Shown here: one piece after another, positions 39,736-48,187 of the stretch | Layout: each line of letters opens with the position of its first letter | Position numbering within the stretch: position 1 is the stretch's first letter | DNA from: Hymenobacter lucidus | GTDB taxonomy: Bacteria; Bacteroidota; Bacteroidia; Cytophagales; Hymenobacteraceae | Direction of reading: 5' to 3' | NCBI RefSeq assembly: GCF_020447265.1 | Contig: NZ_JAJADR010000016.1 | Coordinates: 1 to 50,050 of the forward strand | DNA: 50,050 nucleotides | Translations under genes and position numbers: made by a program | Notes under the pieces: generated by a model | What the model was told of the DNA's origin: nothing | The model's input: only the letters and a program-made list of their open reading frames with translations | The model's database searches: none

Positions 39736-40653
39736 TTACTCCGGAATGCTCACCGTGGTGCCTTCCGTGGCCAATTTCACCGGCCCGAATACGGCTTGGG
39801 CTTCGTGGAGCAGCGGCTCAAGGTCGCGGTAGCGGGAGGAGAAATGCCCGATGAGCAACTGCCGGGCCTGCGCTTTTTTGGCCAGCAGCGCTGCCTGTCG
39901 GGCCGTGGAGTGGTGCGTAACGGCGGCTCGGTCGCGCATATCATCCAGAAAGGTAGCCTCGTGGTAGAGCAAGTCTACGCCCTGCACCAGCTCGGCCAGG
40001 CTTTCGGTATAGAGCGTGTCGGAGCAGAAGGCGTAGCTGCGTGAGTGGTTGGGCGCGGTAGTTACCTGCTCGTTGGCAACCAGTGTGGCACCGGCTTCGT
40101 CCACCACATCTTCGCCCTGGGCCAGGCGACTGAGCTGCGCGGGGGTGAGGCCCTCGGGCAGGCGGGCTTTGTCGAGGTGGCGGCGCTTGGGCTTCTCGCG
40201 GAACAGGTAGCCGCAGCACGGAATGCGGTGGCGCATGGGCAGCGTGTGCACCGTCAGGTAGCGGTCCTCAAACACCAGCGCGTGCTGCTCGGGGTCGACG
40301 GCGGTAAACTGCAGATCGAACGAGAGCTGGGTGTGGGAATAGCGAAACTGGGTGGTCAGAATCTCATCGAGGCCGGCGGGGCCGAACAGCTGCACGGGCT
40401 CGGTGCGGCCCTGCAGGTGCATGGTACTCAGCAGCCCGAACAGCCCGAAGAAATGGTCGCCGTGGAGGTGGGAGATGAAGATGGTGTGCAGGCGCTGGTG
40501 CCGCACTTTATACTCCACCAGGCGGCGCTGGGTACCTTCGCCGCAGTCAATCAGGTACGACTGGTTGCCCACCGTGAGCACCTGCGCCGTGTGGTGCCGA
40601 TTGAGAAAGGGCGTGGCCGAGGCACTACCCAGGATTTTCAACTCAAACTCCAA
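39736..40653 (-). CDS. rnz: Ribonuclease Z
   Basis: Endonuclease that cuts the 3' trailer from tRNA precursors. 305 residues, the short bacterial RNase Z form. The metallo-beta-lactamase motif is SHLHGDHFFG (61-70, His62, His64, Asp66, His67); further metal ligands are His in LPMRHRIPCCGY and Asp in FCSDTL; the final His is in LLIGHFSSRY. The substrate-binding exosite insert lies around 150-180 (REKPKRRHLDKARLPEGLTP). It follows a STAS-domain gene by 133 bases on the same strand, a pairing I recall in other Bacteroidota. ATG 40653. Confidence 0.95.
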   Translation of the reverse strand: MEFELKILGSASATPFLNRHHTAQVLTVGNQSYLIDCGEGTQRRLVEYKVRHQRLHTIFISHLHGDHFFGLFGLLSTMHLQGRTEPVQLFGPAGLDEILTTQFRYSHTQLSFDLQFTAVDPEQHALVFEDRYLTVHTLPMRHRIPCCGYLFREKPKRRHLDKARLPEGLTPAQLSRLAQGEDVVDEAGATLVANEQVTTAPNHSRSYAFCSDTLYTESLAELVQGVDLLYHEATFLDDMRDRAAVTHHSTARQAALLAKKAQARQLLIGHFSSRYRDLEPLLHEAQAVFGPVKLATEGTTVSIPE

Positions 40654-40712
40654 AATAAGCTGGTAGCTAGTAGCGGATGGCCGTTCGCGCTTTTAAAGAT
40701 GAGAAAAGAAAA

Positions 40713-40766
40713 AGCTGCTGGCAGTTAGGCGCTAGTTAGAAAACTAACAGCTAACTGCCAACAGCT
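40713..40766. repeat. Short inverted repeat between rnz and the STAS gene
   Basis: Arms 40713-40728 and 40751-40766 (16 bp, one mismatch); inner CTAGTTAG/CTAACAG words add partial pairing. Degenerate AGCTG/TTAG units inside the arms recall the other quasi-palindromes. No T-run on the minus strand, so it is not a standard terminator. Confidence 0.7.
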
Positions 40767-40786
40767 CACAGCTTCTAGTAAACGAA

Positions 40787-41161
40787 CTACTCTTTGCTGG
40801 TCAAATCCCGCTCGATGGCGTGCAGGAAAATCCGGTCGATGCCTTCTTCCACGGTGGGCAGAATGTGCAATACCGACTCCAGCTTGGAGATGGTGATGAG
40901 TTTCATAACGTGGTCCTGCAGGCCGGTGAGCACCAGCAGGCCGCCGGTTGAGTTGCACAGGCGGTTGGCAATCAGGATAGAGCTGAGGCCCGACGAGTCG
41001 GTATACTTTACGTTGCCCAGATCCAGGATCAGGTTGTTAATGCCTTCAGCATTCAGCTTCACGAATTCCGATTTCAGATCCGGAGCTACTGTGGTGTCGA
41101 GCTTCTTCTCGTCAATGGTGATAATCGTGTAAGTTTCCTTTTTATCAATCGAGTACTTCAT
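40787..41161 (-). CDS. STAS-domain anti-sigma factor antagonist-like protein
   Basis: 124 residues, a single STAS domain. The phosphorylation-site motif is TDSSGLSS (54-61; Ser56 is the likely site by analogy with SpoIIAA DSSGLG). KKLDTTVAPDLKSEFVKLNA and NLILDLGNVKYTDSSGLSSI are typical of the fold. In other bacteria such proteins release an anti-sigma factor or act in stress cascades; in Bacteroidota the partner is usually a separate kinase, none of which is in this window. ATG 41161. A TACCTTCG sequence upstream on the minus strand may be its -7 box. Confidence 0.9.
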   Translation of the reverse strand: MKYSIDKKETYTIITIDEKKLDTTVAPDLKSEFVKLNAEGINNLILDLGNVKYTDSSGLSSILIANRLCNSTGGLLVLTGLQDHVMKLITISKLESVLHILPTVEEGIDRIFLHAIERDLTSKE

Positions 41162-41260
41162 GCCGTCGGTGGTTCGAGTTTAATAGAGTTGCGAAGGTAA
41201 GAAAAAAATGTTCGAGTACGGAAGGCCTGCGGGGCTCTCAAGGTAGGGAAAAAACCGAAA

Positions 41261-42100
41261 TTATTTCAGTCCCTTACCAGCAATTCCGAAGGTAAGCGTT
41301 GCCCATGTACTTTGCCAATCGGCGGTTTTTCGGTCGGCAGCTGGTTCCATATATACCGTGCTAACCATATAATTGCCGGTACTATTTAAGCGAAACAGCA
41401 CTCGTCCGTTTTTGTTGGTGTATAATTTACTGACTACCGTGGGCTGGCCCGCCGCGCGCTGCCACACCTGCACTAGCGAGGCCGGTAGCGGCTGGCCCTT
41501 GTACAACACCAGGCAGGTAAGTGAGGCGTTGGGCTTGAGGGCGTAGGGGTTTTGCTCGGGTACTATTTCCAGCGGCTGCGCGGTGTGCCGGGCAAAGGTC
41601 CGGAGGGTATCGGGGCGAGTGGGGCCTGCCTGCACCAGTGTTTTGGCGCAGCGCCGGTACAGTTCCCGGCCCGGCGTAGTGGCTTCGCCGCGCTGCTGAC
41701 GCTGGGCTATAGTGCGCTCCAGGCCGTTTTCCTGCAGGTAAGCGGTAAATTTCGGCCCGTCAAGCTCAACAAAAGCATTGGTAGTGCTGAATGCCAGCAG
41801 ATGCACGCCAGGCTGCCGCAATTCGACGCTGGTATTGAGCGTATCGGCCCGGGTAGCAAGTGTTGTTAGGTCGGTAGTGTCGTGGGGGGCGTAGTGTACA
41901 AAGCTGGTGAGCCGCGTGCTTTTGCCAGACCAGCGGCTACCGGTGAAACTACCGCCCACAAATACGTGGAGGTTTATTTTGTCGCCGGCCGTTACAAAAA
42001 AACGGGGCGGTAGCAACCAGAATTCGTGCGCCACGGCCGTTGCAGCCAGCAGCGGTGAAAGGCAAAGCGCACATTTTAAAATTCTGAAATGGTAAAGCAC
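41261..42100 (-). CDS. DUF4198 domain protein, exported
   Basis: 279 residues. A signal peptide (about 1-23, ending TAVAHE) is directly followed by HEFWLLPPRFFVTAGDKINL, the hallmark start of DUF4198, a family often linked to nickel/cobalt or other transition-metal uptake. SLTCLVLYKGQPLPASLVQV and FRLNSTGNYMVSTVYMEPA form the Ig-like C-terminal part. It should be periplasmic. No metal transporter is adjacent. The start is GTG 42100; no ATG fits before the signal. It is AT-richer than most neighbours. Confidence 0.83.
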   Translation of the reverse strand: MLYHFRILKCALCLSPLLAATAVAHEFWLLPPRFFVTAGDKINLHVFVGGSFTGSRWSGKSTRLTSFVHYAPHDTTDLTTLATRADTLNTSVELRQPGVHLLAFSTTNAFVELDGPKFTAYLQENGLERTIAQRQQRGEATTPGRELYRRCAKTLVQAGPTRPDTLRTFARHTAQPLEIVPEQNPYALKPNASLTCLVLYKGQPLPASLVQVWQRAAGQPTVVSKLYTNKNGRVLFRLNSTGNYMVSTVYMEPAADRKTADWQSTWATLTFGIAGKGLK

Positions 42101-42160
42101 CCGACTAATTTGTGCAATTGAAAATTAAGAAGCCATGAACTTCGTTTGCCGCAAGCAATA

Positions 42161-42194
42161 AAGCCGGATTCTGATGATTCAGAATCCGGCTTTC
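42161..42194 (-). terminator. Terminator of the glycogen synthase gene
   Basis: Perfect 15-bp stem 42161-42175 / 42180-42194 with a 4-base loop and A/T-rich ends. It lies between the glycogen synthase stop (42237) and the DUF4198 start (42100), both minus strand. Confidence 0.85.
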
Positions 42195-42236
42195 GCAATT
42201 AATACGGAGCCATAATTCCGTATAAGTTGACTTAAA

Positions 42237-44081
42237 TTACTGCCTCTCCAGGGCCAGCGTGTAGGCCCGATCGTAGTGCACGCGCAGGTTTTTCCAGTCG
42301 TAGAGCTCCGCCGAGCTTTCCACGTTGTTGCGCTGCATGATTCGCTCCCGACGGTTGAGCTGCACGAAGTTCCACAGCATTTCGGTCAGTTCCTCGGCCG
42401 ACTCGTCGAACGTTTTTTCCTGGCGCTTCACCACGTAAATGCCCTTGGCTTCGTGGTCGGGCACGGTTTCCATCACATAGTCGCCAAAGCCCGACAAGTC
42501 GGAGGTAATGGCCGGTACGCCGCGGGCCACGCATTCGAGCGGGGTGTAGCCCCAGGGCTCGTAGTAGCTTGGGAAAATGCCCAGGTGGCAGCCCCGCACA
42601 AACTGGCCGTACTCCATACCGAACAGGGGCGAGGTGGGCGACACGAAATCGGGGTGATACACGATTTTGACCCGGTCGTGCTGGTTGTTCACCAAGTTGG
42701 AGCGGCGCAAAAAGTTCAGGATATCGTCGCCGGCGTCATCCACCAGGTTGTGGGTAATAACGGGCGGCAGAGTGTTGGTTTTCCAGCTTTGTAGCGTGCG
42801 GCGGTAGCGCAGCTTCCAATAGTCGTCTACCAGGGCGTCGAGGTCGGGCAGGCGGTGGTCGGTGCTGGCGGCGGCGGCGTAGAAGAGCCGCTCGCCCACC
42901 TGCCGCTCGATGGCTTCGCAGGTTTCCTGCACCTCATCCAGAATGGCCCGGCTTTGCAGCACCTGCGGATTGATACTGTGGAACGGCCGCTTGGTGATGA
43001 AAAACATGACCACCTGGCCCTGCAGGCCGCTTTGCTGGAGGCGGTAGTTGAGGCGGGCCAGGGCTTCCAGGGTCAGATCGAATCCTTTATTATGGTATTC
43101 GTAGCGGCCCGAAGTGAAGAGGTACAGCGTTTCATCCAGATCAAAGGAGTAGCTCTGGAAGAAGTGCGCCATTACAAACTCGTGAATCTTGGACTTGTAG
43201 AGCTGGTGCAGATTCTGAAACTCGTGCAGAGCCACAAACCGCTCGATGTTCAGGCCGTTGGGCAGCACCGCATCCGGAATTCGGTCGAGCAGGTAGATGC
43301 ACTCGCGCACCGTCAGCTCGCTCACGGTGGTGAAAACGTGGCTGCCGTGGGCGGCGGCCCGCTCGATGCGCACGGCTGTTTCGATGTTGAAATGTACCGC
43401 CTCAGCCGCCCAGTTCACCTGCATCAGGTGGTCGTAGAAATTGGGGTCGTTCATGGCCAGGTAGCGGCCTAGCAGCGTGGCGTGGGTGGTAAACACGATG
43501 TGCACCGGTACCTGCTCACGCCGCAACTCGGGAATGGCCACGCCGGTCATCCACTCGTGGAAGTGGGCAATAACGCGGTGGGGCGGCACTACGGCCCCGG
43601 CCAGCAGCTGCAGAAAGTGCTTGGCCTGGTGGCCAAAAGCCTCTACCTGGTGCAGCAAATCGTCGTTGTCGGGCGTCGGGATGCCGTGGTGGTGCCAGAG
43701 GTCGGCCTTGATCTGGCCGAGCCGGTCGTAGGCCTGGTAGGGGTTGATGAGCACCACGCGGGGCTTGCCCGTGACGAGCCAGTGGCCGTAGTGCACCTCG
43801 AAACCCTGGGCGCGCATCTGGCGCACGGCCGAGGCAAACGGGTCGTCGGCGGGCAACTGGTCGAAGGCATAGTCTTCCAGGGGCTCAAACTCACTCTGGG
43901 CCTGCTGGGCAAAGTAGGGGCCGAGCAGGCAGTACCGGTCGTCCCAGCCGAGCACTGTGGCTGGCACCTTCGAGCGAATGACAGTGTAAATGCCCCCAAC
44001 CTGGTTACAGACTTCCCAGGCAACTTCGACAAGCAGGGCATCGGGCGAAATAGCTTCGGGGGTGGGCAGCGGTGCTTGCAT
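42237..44081 (-). CDS. GT3-type glycogen synthase
   Basis: Elongates alpha-1,4-glucan. 614 residues, the eukaryotic-like GT3 family rather than bacterial GlgA (GT5). LLVEVAWEVCNQVGGIYTVI at 16-35 is the GT3 N-terminal motif. AHFHEWMTGVAIPELRREQV and TTHATLLGRYLAMN form the first Rossmann domain. FTSGRYEYHNKGFDLTLEAL is the second-domain start. FPSYYEPWGYTPLE (around 502-515) holds the conserved acidic catalytic-loop Glu residues. GT3 enzymes normally use UDP-glucose, so no ADP-glucose pyrophosphorylase is needed, and none is in the window. Branching enzyme lies 0.65 kb upstream on the same strand, with a small unrelated gene between. Confidence 0.9.
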   Translation of the reverse strand: MQAPLPTPEAISPDALLVEVAWEVCNQVGGIYTVIRSKVPATVLGWDDRYCLLGPYFAQQAQSEFEPLEDYAFDQLPADDPFASAVRQMRAQGFEVHYGHWLVTGKPRVVLINPYQAYDRLGQIKADLWHHHGIPTPDNDDLLHQVEAFGHQAKHFLQLLAGAVVPPHRVIAHFHEWMTGVAIPELRREQVPVHIVFTTHATLLGRYLAMNDPNFYDHLMQVNWAAEAVHFNIETAVRIERAAAHGSHVFTTVSELTVRECIYLLDRIPDAVLPNGLNIERFVALHEFQNLHQLYKSKIHEFVMAHFFQSYSFDLDETLYLFTSGRYEYHNKGFDLTLEALARLNYRLQQSGLQGQVVMFFITKRPFHSINPQVLQSRAILDEVQETCEAIERQVGERLFYAAAASTDHRLPDLDALVDDYWKLRYRRTLQSWKTNTLPPVITHNLVDDAGDDILNFLRRSNLVNNQHDRVKIVYHPDFVSPTSPLFGMEYGQFVRGCHLGIFPSYYEPWGYTPLECVARGVPAITSDLSGFGDYVMETVPDHEAKGIYVVKRQEKTFDESAEELTEMLWNFVQLNRRERIMQRNNVESSAELYDWKNLRVHYDRAYTLALERQ

Positions 44082-44256
44082 ACGGCGGGTTTTGGGCGTG
44101 GATTGGCAAGATATGCCGGCTAACCTGAATTCCTAGCAGGAAAAGGCCGCTGCAACGGCCAATCAGGCGGCCGACAGCCGGTGCCGGCCCCGCTGACTGC
44201 AACTATCGGCTTACATCCAGTATCTTAGCAGAAGAATCGTTATGCATCCATGAGCT

Positions 44257-44661
44257 ATGAAACTACTCGTTGCTTTTCTGACTATCCTGCTCAATTTCAT
44301 GTCGTTTTGCAGCAACGAGGAGCCTAAACTCCCGCAGCTGGAGTTTAAAGTAGTGGCCTACCAGCGCACCGTGGACGCGCAACAGCGCAACCCGCGCCTC
44401 CGCTGGATAATTGAGCAAGTACCGCTGGACTCGTTGCCGGGCGCGGGCCCCCGGTACTTTACCCAGTATAAAACTTTCAGCCTGACCGATACGCTGGTGT
44501 ACCGCCCTGGCCACCACTTCAAGGCCTATTGGTTTGTCATGAGCGACGTCCTGCAGGAAACTCCCTGGAAAACTCCTGCTGAGTGGTTGTCGGTAGGGCC
44601 GCTGCCGCCGGGCTACACGGCTAATCCGGAAGTAGAATTGACGCAGGTTTCGAGCTTGTAG
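44257..44661 (+). CDS. Hypothetical secreted protein or lipoprotein
   Basis: 134 residues, not recognised. MKLLVAFLTILLNFMSFCSN is an export signal; Cys18 may be a lipidation site, although MSFC is a poor lipobox. The mature part has beta-strand-like segments: LEFKVVAYQRTVDAQQRNPR, PRYFTQYKTFSLTDTLVYRP and HHFKAYWFVMSDVLQETPWK. It lies on the opposite strand between the two glycogen genes. ATG 44257. A two-way terminator follows. Confidence 0.7.
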   Translation: MKLLVAFLTILLNFMSFCSNEEPKLPQLEFKVVAYQRTVDAQQRNPRLRWIIEQVPLDSLPGAGPRYFTQYKTFSLTDTLVYRPGHHFKAYWFVMSDVLQETPWKTPAEWLSVGPLPPGYTANPEVELTQVSSL

Positions 44662-44677
44662 CCGAAAGCCCGCCATA

Positions 44678-44713
44678 AAAAAGCCCGCCCTGTTTATATG
44701 GGGCGGGCTTTTT
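44678..44713. terminator. Bidirectional terminator
   Basis: Perfect 13-bp stem 44678-44690 / 44701-44713 with A-run and T-run ends and a 10-base loop, between the convergent genes ending at 44661 (+) and 44733 (-). Confidence 0.9.
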
Positions 44714-44732
44714 CAATGGGTTAATGCTCAGC

Positions 44733-46547
44733 CTAGGCTTCCTGTGAAATGATGAGCACCGAATACGGCGCCAGCCCAAAGGCGGCATGAAACGGCTGCG
44801 CGTCGTAGTCACCATCTTCGGCCTGGGTATCCACGCTTTCGAAGTTGCCGAACTCCTCATCGTAGCCTTCCCAGTCGCTGTTGAAGCGCACGCGCCAGTG
44901 GCCACCGGCCGGTAGCCCAATGGTGTAGGCAGCGTGGGTCTGGTCGGCGAAGTTGGCCAGAATGATGGTTTCGTCGCCGGCCCCGCCCTGGTCCCAGCGG
45001 CGAAAGGCAATAATCTTATCCACGTCGTTGATGTGCAGAATTTCGGTGTGCTGACCCAGCAGGCCGCGCGTGTGGCCGTGCAGGTTGCGGCGCAGGGCAA
45101 TCAAATCCCGGTACAGATTGACCAGGCCCCGGTGCTGCTCGGCGTGTTCCCACTCTAGGGGAAGATCATCGGAGAAGTAGCCGTCGGCCAGCATTTCCTG
45201 GCCCTGAAACATCATCGGAATGCCGGGCGCGGTAAAGACCAGCGCTGCCCCGAGCGTGGCACGCTTCTTCGGAAACCAGCTGTGCGCGTCGCCGGGCATG
45301 ATTTCCTCCGTCACCCGCGACTTACCGTTGGCCACCTCATCGTGCGACTCAGTGTAGATGATGCGCTCAAAGGCGTTGCCGTTGTAGGTCTGGGCCAGAA
45401 TTTCGGCCACGGCCGGCAGGTGGCGGTCCGCGTCGTGGGGCGCGGTCAGCGCGTCGCGGATGATGTTGACGAAAGCGGCATCCCACTGCGCAGCAAAGCC
45501 CTGGCCGTCGTGCTCGGCGGCGCGGGTAATGTAAGGGTTACCCTGGAGGTCTTCGGCAATGGTGATTTTCCAGGGCATTTTTTCCTGAATTTCCTCATTA
45601 ATCCACTTCATCAGGCTCCAGCCTTCGGGCAGGTCGCGGGAAGGGTCGCTGGAGCCGTCCACGTTGCGGATGTGGGAGATGGAGTCGCAGCGCAGGCCAT
45701 CCACGCGGTAGTCTTCGAGCCACATCAGGGCATTGTCGCGGATGTAGTGGCGCACTTCGTCGCGGCCATAGTCGGGGCGGTTGTGGCCCCAGGGTGTTTC
45801 GGCGCGCCAGTCGTTGTAGAAGTAAATGCCGCCACCGTCATTTTCGCTCCAGCCGTCGAACTGCCAGAGGTCCAGGTCGCCGGGGCCGAAGTGGTTGTAC
45901 ACCACGTCGAGAATAACGGCAATACCGTGGCTGTGGGCCTGCTTTACAAGTTCCTTGAAGGCCTGGGGGCCGCCGTAGTCGGTTTCGAGGGCAAACGGAT
46001 GAGCGGGGTTGTAGCCCCAGCTGCGGCCCCCGGGAAACTCGGTGGGCGGCATGATTTCAATAGCATTGATGCCCAACTCGCGCAGGTAGTCCAGCTTTTC
46101 GGCCACGTCGAGAAACGTGCCGGGCCGCTCGGGGTCGGGCGCGTTAAAGGTGCCCACGTGCAGCTCGTAAATTACCAGCTCGTTCCAGGCCGGCATCTGA
46201 AACTGGTCGTCGGCCCAGTCGAAATCGTGGCGGGGCACTACCGAATTGCCGGCCGAGTGCGTGACTTCACGGGCGTAGGGGTCGTTGCGGGTCAGCTCCT
46301 GGTCGCCGTTGCGCAGCCAGAACTTGTATTCGGTGCCGGACTCAAGGTCGGCAATATCGGCGGCCCAGTAGCCGTCGGCTTCGTGGGTGAGCGGGTGGGC
46401 GGCGGGGTTCCAGTCGTTGAACGGGCCGACGACGGCCACGGCATCAGCATTGGGGGCCCACACGCGGAAAGTGGTGCCGTTGGTATGTGGCAGGGCGCCC
46501 ATGCCGCTTTGCAGCGTGGGTGCGGAGGTTAGGTCAGTTTGGGGCAT
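44733..46547 (-). CDS. glgB: 1,4-alpha-glucan branching enzyme (GH13)
   Basis: Makes alpha-1,6 branches in glycogen. 604 residues: N-terminal CBM48 (about 20-100: TTFRVWAPNADAVAVVGPFN), GH13 barrel and a C-terminal beta domain. Catalytic residues are in place: DVVYNHFG (214-221), nucleophile Asp288 in DGLRCDSISH, acid/base Glu332 in ITIAEDLQGNP, and His402-Asp403 in TESHDEVANG. MPPTEFPGGRSWGYNPAHPF fits the branching enzyme/trehalohydrolase branch; branching activity is favoured by the nearby glycogen synthase. ATG 46547 opens the family-like N-terminus. The terminator at 44678 follows. Confidence 0.9.
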   Translation of the reverse strand: MPQTDLTSAPTLQSGMGALPHTNGTTFRVWAPNADAVAVVGPFNDWNPAAHPLTHEADGYWAADIADLESGTEYKFWLRNGDQELTRNDPYAREVTHSAGNSVVPRHDFDWADDQFQMPAWNELVIYELHVGTFNAPDPERPGTFLDVAEKLDYLRELGINAIEIMPPTEFPGGRSWGYNPAHPFALETDYGGPQAFKELVKQAHSHGIAVILDVVYNHFGPGDLDLWQFDGWSENDGGGIYFYNDWRAETPWGHNRPDYGRDEVRHYIRDNALMWLEDYRVDGLRCDSISHIRNVDGSSDPSRDLPEGWSLMKWINEEIQEKMPWKITIAEDLQGNPYITRAAEHDGQGFAAQWDAAFVNIIRDALTAPHDADRHLPAVAEILAQTYNGNAFERIIYTESHDEVANGKSRVTEEIMPGDAHSWFPKKRATLGAALVFTAPGIPMMFQGQEMLADGYFSDDLPLEWEHAEQHRGLVNLYRDLIALRRNLHGHTRGLLGQHTEILHINDVDKIIAFRRWDQGGAGDETIILANFADQTHAAYTIGLPAGGHWRVRFNSDWEGYDEEFGNFESVDTQAEDGDYDAQPFHAAFGLAPYSVLIISQEA

Positions 46548-46719
46548 TAGAAGCAGTAAGAAGCGCGGCCTAAACAGCTGGCCGCTATGGGCTTCTAACT
46601 CATTATGTACTGCTCAGGTTATGCGGCGGCCACAAACCAGCTGAATCTGAACGGGAAAGGCTCTTTCTGGCAGTACGCAACCGTTGTGGAGCCGGCAAAA
46701 AATACCGTGCTTGGCCCTC

Positions 46720-47448
46720 ATGAACGCGCCAGCTACCACCCCGGAACGAATTACGCTCTACGACCACCGTCACGCCCGCCGGCAGCGCGGCAAAGCCCTG
46801 TCGCACATCGTGCCGGCCCTGGTGTTGCTCACCACGGCCCTGGGAGCCATAACGGGCGCGGAAAAGCTGACGGCCGTAACGGTGCTGGAGTTCGTGGTGG
46901 GCGCGGCCTACCTGATTCTGCTGGTGCGGGAGCTGCGGCAACTCAGGCGGCACGCGCATCACCAGGAGCGGGTGGCGTGGCTGGAGCTGGCCGCGGCCGG
47001 CATTCTGGCTTTGGAAGGCTACCACATTTTGCACCGCCACCACGAGGCCGATGTGGCCCGGGGCGTGCATACGTTTCACGTGCTGCCCTACCTCTATTTC
47101 GGGCTGGCCTTGGTTTTTGTGGTTCTGGCCTTCAATCTGTACCGCATCAACCAGCGCCGCCACCTGCATTTGCACGCCGAGGGCTTTGGTGGCCGGGTAG
47201 GGCTGCTCAGCCGGGCATTTCAGTACCGGTGGGCCGACGTAGACCGGGTGGAGGCCCGCGGCGCGGCCGACGTGCTGGTGCACCACACCAATGGCCAGCA
47301 GGAGCTTATTTCCTTTGCCCGCCTGCACAACGGCCCCGCCTACCGCGACCAGCTAGTGGCGCACTTCCGGCAGCGGCAATCAGGCGAGGAAAAAAAAATA
47401 CCGAAAAGGCGGGGGAATAGCCTGAACGGGCGTTTTTTCAGCTATTGA
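46720..47448 (+). CDS. Hypothetical four-helix membrane protein with PH-like C-terminal domain
   Basis: 242 residues, not recognised. After a basic N-terminus (YDHRHARRQRGK), helices lie near 27-47, 52-72, 84-104 and 117-140, with several His residues between the third and fourth (YHILHRHHEADVARGVH). The C-terminal 85 residues (HLHAEGFGGRVGLLSRAFQY, WADVDRVEARG, VLVHHTNGQQELISFARLHN) have the strand pattern of bacterial PH/YdbT-type domains, facing the cytoplasm. ATG 46720 is preferred to GTG 46684. The final lysine/arginine-rich residues are AT-rich in DNA. Function unknown. Confidence 0.72.
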   Translation: MNAPATTPERITLYDHRHARRQRGKALSHIVPALVLLTTALGAITGAEKLTAVTVLEFVVGAAYLILLVRELRQLRRHAHHQERVAWLELAAAGILALEGYHILHRHHEADVARGVHTFHVLPYLYFGLALVFVVLAFNLYRINQRRHLHLHAEGFGGRVGLLSRAFQYRWADVDRVEARGAADVLVHHTNGQQELISFARLHNGPAYRDQLVAHFRQRQSGEEKKIPKRRGNSLNGRFFSY

Positions 47449-47568
47449 TAATTGATTGACGGGAATAATTAGCGGAGTTTTGTTGTTGCTACCAGGTATG
47501 GCTGCCCCGGCGGCAGCTGCCTTTCACGAAGCGCCGCGCTGGTGCTTTTTCTCCCTAACTCTGCTTAC

Positions 47569-47970
47569 ATGGCTCGCCCTAAACCCGTTGTCTACGGCCT
47601 GTATCCTTGGACGCCCGACTATGGCTTCCGCTACATTCATCCCGCCAACCGGCGCACCTTTGAGTGGTTGGAACCGATGGGCAAACTGTTCGAAAAAATC
47701 GACGAAACCGAAGACTGGATCCTGCTGCGCTACGACGAGCAGCAGTTTAAAGTCAGCGGGGAGCTGTTTACGGAACTCACCGACAAGCCTCCGTTCAGCT
47801 TCGGCGACCTGGTGGAAGAAACTGCGCCCGAGCCCGGCCGTCCCGCCCACCACGGCCTTATTTCCGACGTGTACTGGGATGAGGCCCAGCACCGCGCCCG
47901 GTTTCAGCTGGTGGAGAAGAAGCGGAAAATAAAGCGAATTTTCGAAGCTGAGGAATTGCGGCTGGCCTGA
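47569..47970 (+). CDS. Conserved hypothetical protein
   Basis: 133 residues, soluble, not recognised. MARPKPVVYGLYPWTPDYGF begins it, followed by NRRTFEWLEPMGKLFEKIDE, DWILLRYDEQQFKVSGELFT, and a charged C-terminal helix EKKRKIKRIFEAEELRLA. ATG 47569 fits best. It appears to be a compact alpha/beta protein without catalytic motifs I can name. It ends 10 bases before family B repeat copy 3. Confidence 0.72.
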   Translation: MARPKPVVYGLYPWTPDYGFRYIHPANRRTFEWLEPMGKLFEKIDETEDWILLRYDEQQFKVSGELFTELTDKPPFSFGDLVEETAPEPGRPAHHGLISDVYWDEAQHRARFQLVEKKRKIKRIFEAEELRLA

Positions 47971-47980
47971 GGAAAAAACG

Positions 47981-48141
47981 TGTCCTTGCGAGGCGCAACT
48001 GTGGCAATCTGTCCGCTGAAATGTGCCGAGCCTTCTAAAGTGAAAGCCCTTTCCCACGTGAGCAGGAAAGGGCTTTCCGGTAAAAGGACGAGTCGTACTG
48101 CGCAGAGCACGGATGGCTTCGGCTTACGCTTCGCAAGGACA
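47981..48141. repeat. Family B inverted-repeat element, copy 3
   Basis: Outer arms 47981-47995 and 48127-48141 (15 bp, one mismatch); central hairpin 48042-48054 / 48065-48077 (13 bp, perfect). CTGAAATGTG and the AGTGAAAGCCCTTTCCC hairpin match copies 1 and 2. CACATT-rich sequence follows at 48150-48190, as after copy 2. It lies between convergent genes. Confidence 0.88.
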
Positions 48142-48187
48142 CGGAACGACATTTAGCACATTACCCACATTCCAATACATTCGCACA

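Noticed and set aside
45282..46532. 416-codon frame antisense to the branching enzyme
   Set aside because: Shadow frame; the GH13 catalytic residues are on the other strand.
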